From Comamonas sp. (GTDB lineage: Bacteria; Pseudomonadota; Gammaproteobacteria; Burkholderiales; Burkholderiaceae_C), in contig JAQVCA010000003.1 of NCBI GenBank assembly GCA_028690035.1, forward strand, positions 266,710-330,709: a stretch of 64,000 bases of DNA, given 5' to 3'. Within the stretch, counting starts at the first letter, position 1; every line of letters begins with the position of its first letter. Below are positions 16,586 through 26,853 of this stretch, piece by piece. Made by a program: the position numbers and the translations under genes. The notes beneath the pieces were generated by a model. It was not told the DNA's origin and made no database searches. It worked only from the letters and a program-made list of their open reading frames with translations.

Positions 16586-16623
16586 CCCCTGGCAGGTGAC
16601 CCTGCCGGGGGTTTTTCTTTTTT
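16586..16623 (+). terminator. Strong rho-independent terminator between hslU and rsmH
   Basis: Bases 16586-16596 pair with 16601-16611 to give an 11-base-pair stem with one U-G pair and a 4-base loop (TGAC), followed by TTTTTCTTTTTT. It ends the hslVU transcript. It lies only 18 bases before the rsmH start, so rsmH must have a promoter inside or close to it, or transcription must read through. Confidence 0.9.
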
Positions 16624-16640
16624 CCGTTCGGGGCTGCGTT

Positions 16641-17570
16641 TTGAATCCACCGTTAAAACACATCACGGTTTTGTTGCATGAGGCCGTGGATGCATTGCTT
16701 GGCCATGCCCAGGCCCGTCCTGCGGGCACGTGGGTGGACGCCACGTTTGGGCGCGGTGGGCACACCCGTCTGGGCCTGAGTCGTCTGGGGCCGCAGGCGC
16801 ACTGGATCGCCTTCGATAAAGACCCCCAGGCCATTGCCCAGGCCGAGCAGATACAGGATGCGCGCTTTTCTATCCGCCACGAAGGCTTTCGGCACATTGC
16901 CGATCTGCCGCCTGCCAGTGTGGACGGCATTTTGATGGACTTGGGCGTCAGCTCGCCGCAGATCGATACGCCCGAACGGGGCTTCAGTTTTCGCTTCGAT
17001 GGCCCCCTGGACATGCGCATGGACACCAGCCGGGGCATGGGTGTGGCCGAGTGGCTGCGCGATGCTGAAGTGCAGCAGATCACCGATGTGATCCGCGACT
17101 ATGGCGAAGAGCGTTTTGCCTTTGCCATCGCCAAAGCCATCGTCGCCCAGCGCGAGGCCCAGGGGCCGCTGCAGACCACCTCCGAGCTGGCCAACTTGGT
17201 GGCGCGCGTGGTCAAAACGCGCGAAGCCGGGCAGCACCCGGCGACACGCACCTTTCAGGCGCTGCGCATTTTCATCAATGCAGAGCTGCAAGAGCTGCAA
17301 GAGGCGTTGGCGGCCAGTCTGGCGGTGCTCAAGCCCGGTGGACGGCTGGTGGTGATCAGCTTTCATTCGCTGGAAGACCGCATCGTCAAGCAGTTCATTG
17401 CCGAGCACGCCAAGGAAACCTACGACCGGCGTGCGCCCTTTGCACCGCCCAAGCCCATGCGCCTGCAGGCGCTGGCGCGCACCAAGCCCAGCGCAGCCGA
17501 GGTGGCCACCAACCCACGCGCGCGCAGTGCCGTGATGCGCGTGGCCGAGCGCACCGACGTGCCGATCTGA
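16641..17570 (+). CDS. rsmH: 16S rRNA (cytosine-1402-N4)-methyltransferase RsmH (MraW)
   Basis: A 309-residue methyltransferase that makes m4Cm1402 in the ribosomal P site. The N-terminus [16 protein letters not shown] matches the family start (KHTTVLLxEAV), followed by the SAM motif [10 protein letters not shown] and the hallmark [11 protein letters not shown]. The most likely start is the TTG at 16641; a GTG at 16596 lies inside the terminator stem and would add 15 unusual residues. It is the first gene of the dcw cluster; mraZ, normally just upstream, is absent. Confidence 0.93.
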   Translation: MNPPLKHITVLLHEAVDALLGHAQARPAGTWVDATFGRGGHTRLGLSRLGPQAHWIAFDKDPQAIAQAEQIQDARFSIRHEGFRHIADLPPASVDGILMDLGVSSPQIDTPERGFSFRFDGPLDMRMDTSRGMGVAEWLRDAEVQQITDVIRDYGEERFAFAIAKAIVAQREAQGPLQTTSELANLVARVVKTREAGQHPATRTFQALRIFINAELQELQEALAASLAVLKPGGRLVVISFHSLEDRIVKQFIAEHAKETYDRRAPFAPPKPMRLQALARTKPSAAEVATNPRARSAVMRVAERTDVPI

Positions 17571-17601
17571 CACCATCACCACCACACAAGGGAAGCAGGC
17601 C

Positions 17602-17898
17602 GTGCTGCGCATTCAGTTGCTTTTGCTGCTGGCAGTGATTGCCAGTGCCCTGTATCTGGTGCATACCCAGTACGAGTCGCGGCGTTTGTTCACCGAGCTG
17701 GACCGTGCCATTGCGCAGGGCCGCCAGCTCGAAACCGAACGCCAGCGTCTGCAGGTGGAAAAGCGCGCCCAGTCAGCACCCTCGCGCATTGAGCACCTGG
17801 CCCAGACGCAGGGCTTGCAGCCGGTGACGCCCGCGCTCACCCACTATGTGCGCGACGACCGTGGCATTGGCGGCACGGGCGCGCCGGGAGAGCCGTGA
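17602..17898 (+). CDS. ftsL: Cell division protein FtsL
   Basis: A 98-residue bitopic inner-membrane protein. One N-terminal membrane helix (residues ~3-22, IQLLLLLAVIASALYLV) is followed by a periplasmic coiled coil (ESRRLFTELDRAIAQGRQ). It joins FtsB and FtsQ in the divisome and activates FtsWI. GTG start at 17602 with AAGGGAAG upstream. It overlaps the ftsI start by one base. Identification rests on position and architecture as FtsL sequences diverge strongly. Confidence 0.9.
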   Translation: MLRIQLLLLLAVIASALYLVHTQYESRRLFTELDRAIAQGRQLETERQRLQVEKRAQSAPSRIEHLAQTQGLQPVTPALTHYVRDDRGIGGTGAPGEP

Positions 17899-19640
17899 TG
17901 GGGCGTGGCCTTTCGTACAGCTCCAGCCCGCTGCTGGCGCACAAGACCCAGCTGTGGCGCAGCCGTCTGGTCATGATGCTGGTGGCCCTGGGCTTTGCCG
18001 GACTGGCTGGGCGCGCCGCCTATGTGCAGCTGATCGGTAACGATTTCTTTTTGCGCCAGGGCGAGGTGCGCTTTGCCCGCACGCTGGAGCTGCCCGCCAA
18101 CCGGGGGCGCATTCTGGATCGCAATGGTTTGATCTTGGCGTCGAGCATTCCGGCAGCCAGTATTTGGGCCATTCCCGACGAGGTGGAACAAAACGACGCC
18201 GCCACGCTGGCCAAGTTGCCCGAGCTGGCCAAGCTGATGGACATGAGTCTGGCGCAGTTGCAGCAAAAGCTCGATTCGGACAAATCGTTTGTCTGGATCA
18301 AGCGCCAGCTCGATTGGGACGTGGGTCAGCAGATCAAGGCCTTGGGTATCAAGGGCATCCACCAAAACCGCGAGTACCGGCGCGAGTACCCCGAAGGCGA
18401 GTCTTCCGCGCACGTGGTCGGCTTTACCAACGTCGAAGACAAGGGCCAGGAGGGCATGGAGCTGGCGTTTGAAAACGATCTGGCTGGGCGCCCGGGCTCG
18501 CGCCGCGTGCTCAAAGACCGCCTGGGCCGGGTCATCGAGGGCGTGGGCGAGATCATCCCGCCGATGGATGGACGCGACATCCAGTTGTCCATCGACAGCA
18601 AGATTCAGTTTTTTGCCTACCAGAAACTCAAGGAACAGGTGTTGGCACACAAGGCCGTGGGTGGCACGGTGGTGGTCATGGATGCGCGTACTGGCGAGCT
18701 GCTGGCCCTGGCCAATTACCCCAGCTACGACCCAGCCAACCGCAAAAAACTCACGGGCGAGCAGCTGCGCAACCGCGCCCTGACCGATGTGTTTGAACCG
18801 GGCTCCACCATCAAGCCCATCACCGTGGCCATCGGCCTAGAGGCAGGCCTCTACAAACCCGAAACGATAGTGGATACCACCCCAGGGCGCATGACGATCA
18901 CGGGCTCGACCATCTCGGACACCAAAAACCACGGCGCTTTGACGGTGGCGGGCGTGATCCAGAAATCCAGCAACGTGGGGACAGCCAAGCTGGCCCAGCA
19001 GCTGTCGGCGCAGCAGATGTGGGAGACTTTCTCGGCCGTGGGCTTTGGCCAAAAGCCACAGCTGGCGTTTCCGGGCGTGGCCAGTGGCCGTTTGCGCCCC
19101 TACAAGAGCTGGCGCCCCATTGAGCAGGCCACCATGTCGTACGGCTATGGCCTGTCGGCCAGCTTGTTGCAGATGACGCGCTCGTACACCGTGTTTTCCA
19201 ACGATGGTCGGGTGATTCCTGCTTCCATCCTCAAACTGGACAAGCCCCCGGTGGGAGTGCCCATTTTTTCGATCAAAACCGCCGATGCGGTGCGCCAGAT
19301 GCTGGCGCTGGCCACTGGGCCAGGAGGCACGGGCCAGCGCGCCCAGACAGAGGGTTACTCCGTGGGCGGCAAATCCGGCACAGCCCGCAAGCAGGTGGGC
19401 AAGCACTATGCGGTAGGCAAATACCGTGCCTGGTTCACCGGCATGGCCCCCATCGAGGAGCCACGCATCATCGTGTCGGTGATGGTCGATGAGCCCAGCA
19501 ATGGCGTGTACTACGGCGGCGCTGTGGCCGCGCCGGTATTCAGTACGGTGGTGCAGCAAAGTCTGCGCCTAATGGGCGTGGCCCCCGATCTGGCGGTGCA
19601 GCCGCAGATCGTGGCCAACCCGGTGGAGGAGTCTTTATGA
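17898..19640 (+). CDS. ftsI: Septal peptidoglycan D,D-transpeptidase FtsI (PBP3)
   Basis: A 580-residue class B penicillin-binding protein that cross-links septal peptidoglycan. A membrane anchor (~25-45) is followed by the PBP dimer domain (RGRILDRNG region) and the transpeptidase domain. Active-site motifs: SxxK at S303-TIK in EPGSTIKP, SSN (QKSSNVGTAKLAQ), and KSGT from K492. Start is taken at ATG 17898, seven bases after GGGAG; a GTG one codon earlier is possible. The gene overlaps ftsL by one base and murE by four (ATGA), typical of this cluster. Confidence 0.97.
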   Translation: MGRGLSYSSSPLLAHKTQLWRSRLVMMLVALGFAGLAGRAAYVQLIGNDFFLRQGEVRFARTLELPANRGRILDRNGLILASSIPAASIWAIPDEVEQNDAATLAKLPELAKLMDMSLAQLQQKLDSDKSFVWIKRQLDWDVGQQIKALGIKGIHQNREYRREYPEGESSAHVVGFTNVEDKGQEGMELAFENDLAGRPGSRRVLKDRLGRVIEGVGEIIPPMDGRDIQLSIDSKIQFFAYQKLKEQVLAHKAVGGTVVVMDARTGELLALANYPSYDPANRKKLTGEQLRNRALTDVFEPGSTIKPITVAIGLEAGLYKPETIVDTTPGRMTITGSTISDTKNHGALTVAGVIQKSSNVGTAKLAQQLSAQQMWETFSAVGFGQKPQLAFPGVASGRLRPYKSWRPIEQATMSYGYGLSASLLQMTRSYTVFSNDGRVIPASILKLDKPPVGVPIFSIKTADAVRQMLALATGPGGTGQRAQTEGYSVGGKSGTARKQVGKHYAVGKYRAWFTGMAPIEEPRIIVSVMVDEPSNGVYYGGAVAAPVFSTVVQQSLRLMGVAPDLAVQPQIVANPVEESL

Positions 19641-21127
19641 ATGCTGTATGTGAAGTGCTGCCCGATGTGGCCCATGCACTGCAGTGGCTGCATGCACGTG
19701 GCGCAGGCCTATTGCGTACCGACAGTCGCCAAGTCCAGCCGGGCGATGCTTTCATTGCCTGGCCCGGCGCCAGTACCGATGGCCGTGCCCATGTGCCTGC
19801 GGCCTTGGCGCGTGGCGCCGTGGCCTGTCTGGTCGAGGCGCAGGGCGCGCAGGCGTTTGATCTGGCCGGGCCGCAGATGGCCGCACTGCATGGGCTCAAA
19901 GCAGCCACCGGCCCGCTGGCCGCACAGTGGTACGGCCAGCCCGGCCAGCAGCTCAAAGTGCTGGCCGTAACCGGCACCAACGGCAAGACCAGCAGCGCTT
20001 GGTGGCTGGCGCATGCCCTGCCGCGCTGTGCCATGGTGGGCACCCTGGGGGTGGGGGTACCACCGCACTTTGTCGGCACCGGCATGACCACGCCCGACCC
20101 GGTGCTGCTGCAGTCCGCGCTGGCCGATTTTGTCGCCCGGGGCGTGCAGCACTGCGCCATCGAGGCCTCGTCCATCGGCATCATGGAGCAGCGCCTGGCG
20201 GGGCTGCCCATCGACACCGCCCTCTTCACCAACCTGACGCAAGACCACTTGGATTACCACGGCAGCATGCAGGCCTACGGACAGGCCAAGGCGCAGCTGT
20301 TCGACTGGCCCGGTTTGCGCGTGGCAGTGGTGAATGTGGACGACGCCTATGGCCAGCAACTGGCCGCACGGCTGCAGCAGCGCCCCGATCTGGATCTGTG
20401 GACGGTGGCGGTGGAGCGCCCGGCGCGCCTGCGCGCGCTTGAGGTGCGCTACGGCGCGCACGGGCTGGCGTTCACGCTGCAAGAAGGCGAAGGCGCGCGC
20501 GCACAGCGCCTGCCCATGCAGACCGCGCTGATTGGCCAGTACAACATCAGCAACTTGCTGGGCGTGCTGGCGGCTTTGCGGGCCCAAGGGCTGGAACTGG
20601 CCCAAGCGGTGCAGGCCTGTGCCCAGTTGCAGCCCGTGCCCGGACGCATGCAGCAAATCGCCTTGCCTGGCCAGCCCCTGGTGGCGGTGGACTATGCCCA
20701 CACCCCCGATGCCTTGGCGCAGGCTTTGGCAGCGCTGCGCCCATTGGCCCAGGCCCGTGGCGGGCGCTTGTGGTGCGTGTTTGGCTGCGGTGGCAACCGC
20801 GATGCCAGCAAGCGCCCCTTGATGGGCCAGGCGGCCCAGCAGGCCGCCGATGTGGTGCTGGTGACCAGCGACAACCCGCGCCTGGAAGCACCCGAAGCGA
20901 TTGCCCGGGACATTCTGGCGGGCATGCGTGCGGGCACGCCCTGCGTGCTCGACCGCGCCCAGGCCATTGCCCAAGCCATTGCCCAGGCCGATGCCTGCGA
21001 TGTGCTGCTGCTGGCAGGCAAGGGCCACGAGGATTACCAAGACATACAAGGCGTCAAGCGCCCGTTTTCTGACCAAGAGCAGGCACAGCAGGCATTGCTG
21101 CTGCGCCAAGAAAGCACCACACCGTGA
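19637..21127 (+). CDS. murE: UDP-MurNAc-L-Ala-D-Glu:meso-diaminopimelate ligase MurE
   Basis: A 496-residue Mur ligase adding the third residue of the peptidoglycan stem peptide. ATP loop VTGTNGKT at ~111-118; the motif DNPR at ~412-415 (TSDNPRLEAPE) indicates specificity for meso-diaminopimelate rather than lysine. The N-terminal domain contains LRTDSRQVQPGDAF, typical for binding the UDP-sugar. It starts inside the ftsI stop (ATGA) and its own stop overlaps the murF start by one base, so the three genes are probably translationally coupled. Confidence 0.97.
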   Translation: MNAVCEVLPDVAHALQWLHARGAGLLRTDSRQVQPGDAFIAWPGASTDGRAHVPAALARGAVACLVEAQGAQAFDLAGPQMAALHGLKAATGPLAAQWYGQPGQQLKVLAVTGTNGKTSSAWWLAHALPRCAMVGTLGVGVPPHFVGTGMTTPDPVLLQSALADFVARGVQHCAIEASSIGIMEQRLAGLPIDTALFTNLTQDHLDYHGSMQAYGQAKAQLFDWPGLRVAVVNVDDAYGQQLAARLQQRPDLDLWTVAVERPARLRALEVRYGAHGLAFTLQEGEGARAQRLPMQTALIGQYNISNLLGVLAALRAQGLELAQAVQACAQLQPVPGRMQQIALPGQPLVAVDYAHTPDALAQALAALRPLAQARGGRLWCVFGCGGNRDASKRPLMGQAAQQAADVVLVTSDNPRLEAPEAIARDILAGMRAGTPCVLDRAQAIAQAIAQADACDVLLLAGKGHEDYQDIQGVKRPFSDQEQAQQALLLRQESTTP

Positions 21128-22536
21128 TGATGACTTTAGAACAGGCCCATGCCTGGATTGCCCGCAGCGTGCCCGAGGCACAGCTGCACGGCCCTGGCGC
21201 CACGGCGCTGGCCCGGGTACACACCGACAGCCGCAGCCTGCAGGCCGGTGATTTGTTTGTGGCCCTGCGTGGTGAGCGCATGGATGGGCACGATTTTTTG
21301 CCCCAGGCGCACAGCCAGGGCGCAGTGGCCGCCATCGTGGAAACGGGGCGCAGCCAACCGGGCTTGGCCTGCATTGAGGTGCCCGACACCACCCAAGGCC
21401 TGGGCGCTCTGGCCGCAGGCTGGCGCAGTCAATTTGCGCTGCCGCTGATTGCCGTGACCGGCAGCAATGGCAAGACCACCGTCACACAGATGCTGGCCAG
21501 CATCTTGCAGGCACACGCCGGTGAAGCCAGCTTGGCCACGCGCGGCAACTTCAACAACGCCATTGGCGTGCCGCTGACGCTGCTGCGCCTGCGCGCCGAG
21601 CACCGCATTGCCGTGGTCGAGCTGGGCATGAACCACCCGGGCGAGATCGCCGCCCTGGCGCAGATGGCCCAGCCCACCGTGGCGCTGGTCAACAACGCCC
21701 AGCGCGAGCACCAAGAATTCATGCACACCGTGCAGGCCGTGGCCGAGGAAAACGGCAGCGTCATCTCCAGCCTGCCCGCCGATGGCGTGGCAGTGTTCCC
21801 GGCGCACGATACGTTCACCCCCTTATGGCGCCAGCTGGCGGGCACACGCCCCGTGCTGACTTTTGCCGCTGAGCAGGCCGACGTCTGGGCACGCAGTGCG
21901 CAGTGGCAGCAAGGTGCCTGGCAGGTGGACATCGTGACGCCGCAAGGTGCCATGCAGGTGCGCCTGGACATTGCCGGGCGCCACAACGTGCTCAATGCCT
22001 TGGCGGCAACCGCCTGCGCTTTGGCCGCCGGTGTGCCGCTGGCGGCCATCGCCCAAGGCTTGCAGGCCTTTGCGCCCGTCCATGGCCGCTCGCGCGCGCT
22101 GGTGCTGCCCTGGGCAGCGGGGCGCACGGTGCAGGTGATTGACGACAGCTACAACGCCAACCCCGATTCGGTGCAAGCGGCGATTGCCATGCTCGCCGAG
22201 CTGCCCGCGCCGCGCCTGCTGGTGCTGGGCGATATGGCCGAGGTGGGCAGCAATGGCCCGGCGTTTCATGCTGAGGTGGGCGCCAGCGCCCAGGCAGCAG
22301 GTATTGCGCACCTGATTGCCTACGGCACGCAAAGCGCGCACACCGTGGCGGCATGTGGCGCCGGGGCGCAGCATGCCGCGGACAAAGCCGCCGCTTGCTC
22401 GGCAGCGCTGGCGCTGGTGCAAGCCGGGGTGGCCAGCGTGCTGGTCAAAGGTTCGCGCAGCATGGGCATGGAAGTCGTGGTGCAAGCGCTGCAACAAGCC
22501 GCTGCCACCCACACACAGGAGGGCGCAGCATGCTGA
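21127..22536 (+). CDS. murF: UDP-MurNAc-tripeptide:D-Ala-D-Ala ligase MurF
   Basis: A 469-residue Mur ligase that adds D-Ala-D-Ala to finish the UDP-MurNAc pentapeptide. It has the ATP loop [16 protein letters not shown] stretch ([10 protein letters not shown]), the middle-domain LGMNHPGEI motif and the C-terminal DSYNANPDS motif characteristic of MurF. Three overlapping start codons exist (GTG 21124, ATG 21127, ATG 21130); I use 21127, which shares one base with the murE stop. The end overlaps mraY by seven bases. Confidence 0.96.
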   Translation: MMTLEQAHAWIARSVPEAQLHGPGATALARVHTDSRSLQAGDLFVALRGERMDGHDFLPQAHSQGAVAAIVETGRSQPGLACIEVPDTTQGLGALAAGWRSQFALPLIAVTGSNGKTTVTQMLASILQAHAGEASLATRGNFNNAIGVPLTLLRLRAEHRIAVVELGMNHPGEIAALAQMAQPTVALVNNAQREHQEFMHTVQAVAEENGSVISSLPADGVAVFPAHDTFTPLWRQLAGTRPVLTFAAEQADVWARSAQWQQGAWQVDIVTPQGAMQVRLDIAGRHNVLNALAATACALAAGVPLAAIAQGLQAFAPVHGRSRALVLPWAAGRTVQVIDDSYNANPDSVQAAIAMLAELPAPRLLVLGDMAEVGSNGPAFHAEVGASAQAAGIAHLIAYGTQSAHTVAACGAGAQHAADKAAACSAALALVQAGVASVLVKGSRSMGMEVVVQALQQAAATHTQEGAAC

Positions 22537-23708
22537 TCTGGCTGGCGCAATGGCTGCAGACGCTGCAGCCCGATTGGACGTTTTTGCGCGTGGTGCAGTA
22601 CATCACCTTCCGCGCGGTGATGGCCGCTTTGACGGCCCTGGTCGTGGGCCTGTGGATCGGCCCCAAGGCCATTCGCATGCTCACGGCGCTCAAAGTGGGG
22701 CAGCCCATTCGCGGCTATGCCATGCAGACGCACCTGGTCAAAAGCGGCACGCCCACCATGGGCGGGGTGCTGATTCTGTTTGCCATTGCCTTGTCCACGC
22801 TGCTGTGGTTTGAGCCGAGCAACCGCTTTGTCTGGATCACGTTGATTGTGACGCTGGGCTTTGGCGCCATTGGCTGGGTGGACGACTGGCGCAAGGTGGT
22901 CAACAAAGACCCCGAGGGCATGCGCTCGCGCGAGAAGTATTTCTGGCAGTCGGTGATTGGTCTGGTGGCGGCGCTGGCGCTGGTGTTCAGCATTGCCGAA
23001 TCGTCCAACGCGCGCGCCTGGGCGCTGTTCCTGCAGTGGGTGCAGTCGGGGTTTGCGCTCGATTTGCCTGCCCAAGCCGGGCTGATGCTGCCGTTTTTCA
23101 AGCAGGTCAGCTACCCGCTGGGCGTGCTGGGGTTTGTCGTGCTCACCTACCTGGTGATCGTGGGTGCCAGCAACGCCGTCAATTTGACCGACGGCCTGGA
23201 CGGCCTGGCCATCATGCCCGTGATTCTGGTGGGCGCTTCGCTGGGCATTTTTGCCTATGTGACCGGCAGCAGCACCTACGCACGCTATCTGCACCTGCCG
23301 CACATTCCCGGCACGGGCGAGCTGCTGGTGTTTTGCGGCGCCATGGCCGGGGCGGGGCTGGCGTTCTTGTGGTTCAACGCGCACCCGGCGCAAATTTTTA
23401 TGGGCGATGTGGGCGCGCTGGCCCTGGGCGGCGCGCTGGGCACGATTGCCGTGATCGTGCGCCAAGAGATGGTGCTGGCCATCATGGGCGGTATTTTTGT
23501 CGTCGAGGCGCTGTCGGTGATGCTGCAGGTCAGCTACTTCAAATACACCAAAAAACGCTACGGCGAAGGGCGGCGCCTGCTGAAAATGGCGCCGCTGCAC
23601 CACCACTTTGAAAAGAGCGGCTGGAAAGAGACCCAGGTCGTCACGCGCTTTTGGATCATCACCATGCTGCTGTGCCTGATTGGCCTGTCCACCCTGAAAC
23701 TGCGTTGA
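22530..23708 (+). CDS. mraY: Phospho-MurNAc-pentapeptide transferase MraY
   Basis: A 392-residue integral membrane enzyme with about ten membrane helices. It moves phospho-MurNAc-pentapeptide onto undecaprenyl phosphate to form lipid I. Signatures: GTPTMGG, the Asp pair in [21 protein letters not shown], the catalytic Asp in [12 protein letters not shown], and the histidine loop APLHHHFE. The ATG at 22530 has AGGAGGG upstream and overlaps the murF end by seven bases, which supports coupling. Confidence 0.97.
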   Translation: MLIWLAQWLQTLQPDWTFLRVVQYITFRAVMAALTALVVGLWIGPKAIRMLTALKVGQPIRGYAMQTHLVKSGTPTMGGVLILFAIALSTLLWFEPSNRFVWITLIVTLGFGAIGWVDDWRKVVNKDPEGMRSREKYFWQSVIGLVAALALVFSIAESSNARAWALFLQWVQSGFALDLPAQAGLMLPFFKQVSYPLGVLGFVVLTYLVIVGASNAVNLTDGLDGLAIMPVILVGASLGIFAYVTGSSTYARYLHLPHIPGTGELLVFCGAMAGAGLAFLWFNAHPAQIFMGDVGALALGGALGTIAVIVRQEMVLAIMGGIFVVEALSVMLQVSYFKYTKKRYGEGRRLLKMAPLHHHFEKSGWKETQVVTRFWIITMLLCLIGLSTLKLR

Positions 23709-23728
23709 GCCCGGGTAAAGTCCTTGCC

Positions 23729-25558
23729 ATGTCCGACGATGTAAAAAACATAGCTGCTTGCGCTGATGAAGAGCCAGTTTCAAATATGAATGATACTGAA
23801 AACTTTGTGGAGCAAGCGGTAACAGCTACTGAAAAAGAAGCTAAAACCATCTCTAGCATCCCCAGCCTCGACAGCCTGCACGCGGCGCGCGATGCCGCAG
23901 CCTTTGTGGCGCAAATCTTTGCCCAGAGCGAAACGCCCGAAGCGGCCCCTGCGGAAGCCCCACCAGCACTGGCACCGCAGACGCCGCCAGAACCGAGCCT
24001 GCCCCCCGTGCCGCACGACTGGCCGCATGGCGCGCAGCAGCACCTGCGCGGCCAGCGCGTGCTGGTGCTGGGGTTGGGCGCTTCGGGCCTGGCCATGGCG
24101 CGCTGGTGCGCCCGTGCGGGCGCGCTGGTGACGGTGGCCGACACGCGCAGCGCCCCGCCGCAATTGGCCACGTTGCAGGCCGAGCTGCCCGAGGTGCGCT
24201 TTGTCGCCGGGCCACTGGGTGCCGATCTGGTGCAGGGCCAGAACCTCACCAGCGTGTACCACTCGCCCGGTCTGGCGCCGCAGGACATTGCCGCGGTGGT
24301 CGATGCCGCCCGCGCCATCGGTCTGCCGGTGGGCGGCGAGCTGGACTTGTTTGCCCGCGCCCTGCAGGCGCTGGCGCAGCAGCACGGCTACGCGCCCAAG
24401 GTGCTGGCCATCACCGGCACCAATGGCAAAACCACCGTCACCAGCCTGACCAGCCAGCTGCTGCAGCACGCGGGCTGGAGCGTGGCCACGGCGGGCAACA
24501 TTGGCCCGACGCTGCTGGACACGCTGACCGCACACATCACCGCCCAGCACCTGCCCCAGGCCTGGGTGCTGGAGCTGTCGAGCTTTCAGCTCGATGGCGT
24601 GCAAGGCTTCAATCCCACCGCAGCGGTGGTGCTCAACGTCACGCAAGACCATCTGGACTGGCACGGCAGCATGGCGGCCTATGCCGCAGCCAAGGCGCGC
24701 ATTTTTGGCGACCAGGCGCTGATGGTGCTCAACCGCGAGGACGATCGGGTCATGGCCATGCTGCCCGCGCCCGTCAAGCCCAAGGGCGGCAAGCTGCAGC
24801 AGCGTGCCCATGTCACCTTTGGCACCGGTTTGCCGCAGCAACCGGGTGACTTGGGCCTGGAAGAAGTCAACGGCATGCGCTGGCTGGTGCGCGCGCACAG
24901 CGAGGGGGATGCGGGCAGCCCGCGCCCAGCCCAGCAAGGGCCGCAGCCCGTACACATTCAGCGCCTGATGCCCGCCGATGCGCTGCGCATTCGCGGCCAG
25001 CACAACGCCTGCAACGCGCTGGCGGCGCTGGCACTGGCGCACGCCGCAGGTTGCGCGCTGGCGCCGCTGCTGTATGGCCTGCGCGAGTACCGGGGCGAAC
25101 CGCACCGTGTGCAGTCCATCGGCCTGGTGCAGGGCGTGGAGTATTTCGACGACAGCAAGGGCACCAACGTGGGCGCCACCGTGGCGGCGCTGCAGGGTCT
25201 GGGGCCGCAGCAGCGCATCGTGCTCATTCTGGGCGGGCTGGGCAAGGGCCAGGACTTTGCGCCGCTGGCCGATCCGGTGGCGCGCTATGGCCGCGCCGTG
25301 GTGCTGATCGGGCGCGATGCGCCGCAGATTCGCGCCGCGCTGGCCGATGTCGGCATCCCACTGCTCGATGCCGCCGACATGGCGCAGGCCGTGCAACGGG
25401 CCAGCAGCCAGGCGCAATCGGGCGATGCGGTGCTGCTCTCGCCCGCCTGCGCCAGCATGGACATGTTTCGCGATTACGCGCACCGCGCCCAGGCGTTTGT
25501 CGATGCGGTGCAAGCCTTGGCCGATGACGCTGGGCAAGTGCTGGAGGGCGCTGGCTGA
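23729..25558 (+). CDS. murD: UDP-MurNAc-L-alanine:D-glutamate ligase MurD with long N-terminal extension
   Basis: A 609-residue MurD, about 170 longer than the E. coli enzyme. The conserved protein begins near residue 105 ([20 protein letters not shown]), with the ATP loop ITGTNGKTT, the Mg site region and C-terminal [12 protein letters not shown] and [12 protein letters not shown]. Residues 1-~40 come from an inverted pair of dispersed repeats read in frame ([17 protein letters not shown]...); residues 45-105 are Ala/Pro-rich. Starts further in cannot be excluded, but the ATG at 23729 sits 20 bases after the mraY stop and no other start has a better site. The stop overlaps the ftsW ATG by one base. 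Confidence 0.94.
   Translation: MSDDVKNIAACADEEPVSNMNDTENFVEQAVTATEKEAKTISSIPSLDSLHAARDAAAFVAQIFAQSETPEAAPAEAPPALAPQTPPEPSLPPVPHDWPHGAQQHLRGQRVLVLGLGASGLAMARWCARAGALVTVADTRSAPPQLATLQAELPEVRFVAGPLGADLVQGQNLTSVYHSPGLAPQDIAAVVDAARAIGLPVGGELDLFARALQALAQQHGYAPKVLAITGTNGKTTVTSLTSQLLQHAGWSVATAGNIGPTLLDTLTAHITAQHLPQAWVLELSSFQLDGVQGFNPTAAVVLNVTQDHLDWHGSMAAYAAAKARIFGDQALMVLNREDDRVMAMLPAPVKPKGGKLQQRAHVTFGTGLPQQPGDLGLEEVNGMRWLVRAHSEGDAGSPRPAQQGPQPVHIQRLMPADALRIRGQHNACNALAALALAHAAGCALAPLLYGLREYRGEPHRVQSIGLVQGVEYFDDSKGTNVGATVAALQGLGPQQRIVLILGGLGKGQDFAPLADPVARYGRAVVLIGRDAPQIRAALADVGIPLLDAADMAQAVQRASSQAQSGDAVLLSPACASMDMFRDYAHRAQAFVDAVQALADDAGQVLEGAG
23738..23835. repeat. Two inverted copies of the dispersed repeat inside the murD 5' coding region
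   Basis: First copy, plus strand: ACATAGCTGCTTGCGCTGAT then GAAGAGCCAGTTTCAAATATG. Second copy, minus strand: AGTAGCTGTTACCGCTTGCT then CCACAAAGTTTTCAG. They face each other and encode the first ~40 residues of MurD. Confidence 0.6.
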
Positions 25559-26853
25559 TGGCGCGCATATTTGGCCCCGACTCTGGCGGCGCGCGCTGGC
25601 AGGCGCTGCGCGCGCTGCTGCAGCGCTGGCTGCATGGCCCGCAGGACAAGCCTGTGGACGTACTGCCCGTGCGCGTGGGTGCCACCGACTACCGCAGCAA
25701 GGCCGTGCCGCCCACCGCGCTGGGCCTGGACCAAGCGCTGCTCTGGGTGGTGATTGGTTTGCTGGCCTGGGGGCTGGTGATGGTGTATTCCGCCTCGATC
25801 GCCATGTCGGACAACCCGCGCTTTGGCAAGATCGCCTCGTACCACTTTGCCCTGCGCCATGCGATTGCGTTGGGCGTGGGCTTTGTTGGTGCGCTGCTGG
25901 CCTTTCAGGTGCCCATGGCGGTCTGGCAGAAGATGGCACCGCGTATTTTTTTGCTGGCGTTGGTGCTGCTGTTTCTGGTACTGGTGCCCGGGGTGGGGCT
26001 GGTGGTCAATGGCTCGCGGCGCTGGCTGCCGCTGGGGGTGATGAATTTTCAGCCTTCGGAGCTGGCCAAATTTGCCGTGCTGCTCTACGCCGCCGATTAC
26101 ATGGTGCGGCGCATGGATGTGAAGGAGCGCTTTTTCCGTGCCGTCGTGCCCATGGGCGTGGCCGTGGGGTTTGTGGGCGCGCTGCTGCTGGCCGAGCCCG
26201 ATATGGGTGCGTTTTTGGTGATTGTCGTCATCGCCATGGGCATTCTGTTTCTGGGGGGGGTCAATGCCGGCATGTTCTTTGGCATGGGCGCGCTGGTGGT
26301 CATGGCGTTTGTGGCGATCATCATCTCTTCGCCCTGGCGGCGCGAACGCATCTTTGCCTACCTCGACCCTTGGTCTATGGAGCACGCGCTGGGCAAGGGC
26401 TACCAGCTCACCCACGCGCTGATTGCGATTGGCCGGGGCGAGTTTTCCGGCGTGGGCCTGGGGCGCAGCGTGGAAAAACTGCACTGGCTGCCCGAGGCGC
26501 ACACCGACTTTCTGCTCTCGGTGATTGGCGAGGAGTTTGGTTTTGTCGGCCTGATGCTGCTCATCATCGCCTTCTACTGGCTCATGCGCCGCATGACGCT
26601 GATCGGGCGCGAGGCGATTTTGCTGGAGCGGGTGTTTTCCGGTCTGGTGGCCCAAGGCGTTGCCATCTGGATGGGGTTTCAGGCCTTTATCAACATGGGC
26701 GTGAACCTGGGCGTGCTGCCCACCAAGGGGCTGACGCTGCCGCTGATGAGCTTTGGCGGCTCGGCGGCGCTTTTCAATTTGATTGCCATTGCGGTGGTGC
26801 TGCGTATCGATTACGAAAACAAGCAACTGCAAAACCCAAGGATGCGCGCGTGA
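25558..26853 (+). CDS. ftsW: Septal peptidoglycan glycosyltransferase FtsW (SEDS)
   Basis: A 431-residue SEDS polymerase with about ten membrane helices; it polymerises lipid II at the septum together with FtsI. Family stretches: [37 protein letters not shown], and [18 protein letters not shown] containing the catalytic-loop region, then [17 protein letters not shown]. The cytoplasmic N-terminus of ~60 residues is somewhat longer than in E. coli. ATG 25558 overlaps the murD stop; the end overlaps murG by four bases. Confidence 0.97.
   Translation: MARIFGPDSGGARWQALRALLQRWLHGPQDKPVDVLPVRVGATDYRSKAVPPTALGLDQALLWVVIGLLAWGLVMVYSASIAMSDNPRFGKIASYHFALRHAIALGVGFVGALLAFQVPMAVWQKMAPRIFLLALVLLFLVLVPGVGLVVNGSRRWLPLGVMNFQPSELAKFAVLLYAADYMVRRMDVKERFFRAVVPMGVAVGFVGALLLAEPDMGAFLVIVVIAMGILFLGGVNAGMFFGMGALVVMAFVAIIISSPWRRERIFAYLDPWSMEHALGKGYQLTHALIAIGRGEFSGVGLGRSVEKLHWLPEAHTDFLLSVIGEEFGFVGLMLLIIAFYWLMRRMTLIGREAILLERVFSGLVAQGVAIWMGFQAFINMGVNLGVLPTKGLTLPLMSFGGSAALFNLIAIAVVLRIDYENKQLQNPRMRA

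Noticed and set aside
16596..16640. GTG start giving RsmH 15 more residues
   Set aside because: The codon lies in the terminator stem, and the added residues ([15 protein letters not shown]) do not resemble the family N-terminus.
23780..25939. 719-codon minus-strand open frame opposite murD/ftsW
   Set aside because: It is antisense to well-conserved essential genes and has the composition of a shadow frame (Gln, His, Arg, Ala rich) with no motif.
25317..26849. Long plus-strand open frame leading into murG (about 500 codons ahead of the GTG)
   Set aside because: It overlaps ftsW in another frame, is extremely rich in Arg, Ala and Gly, and has no domain. High GC leaves alternative frames open; murG begins at 26850.
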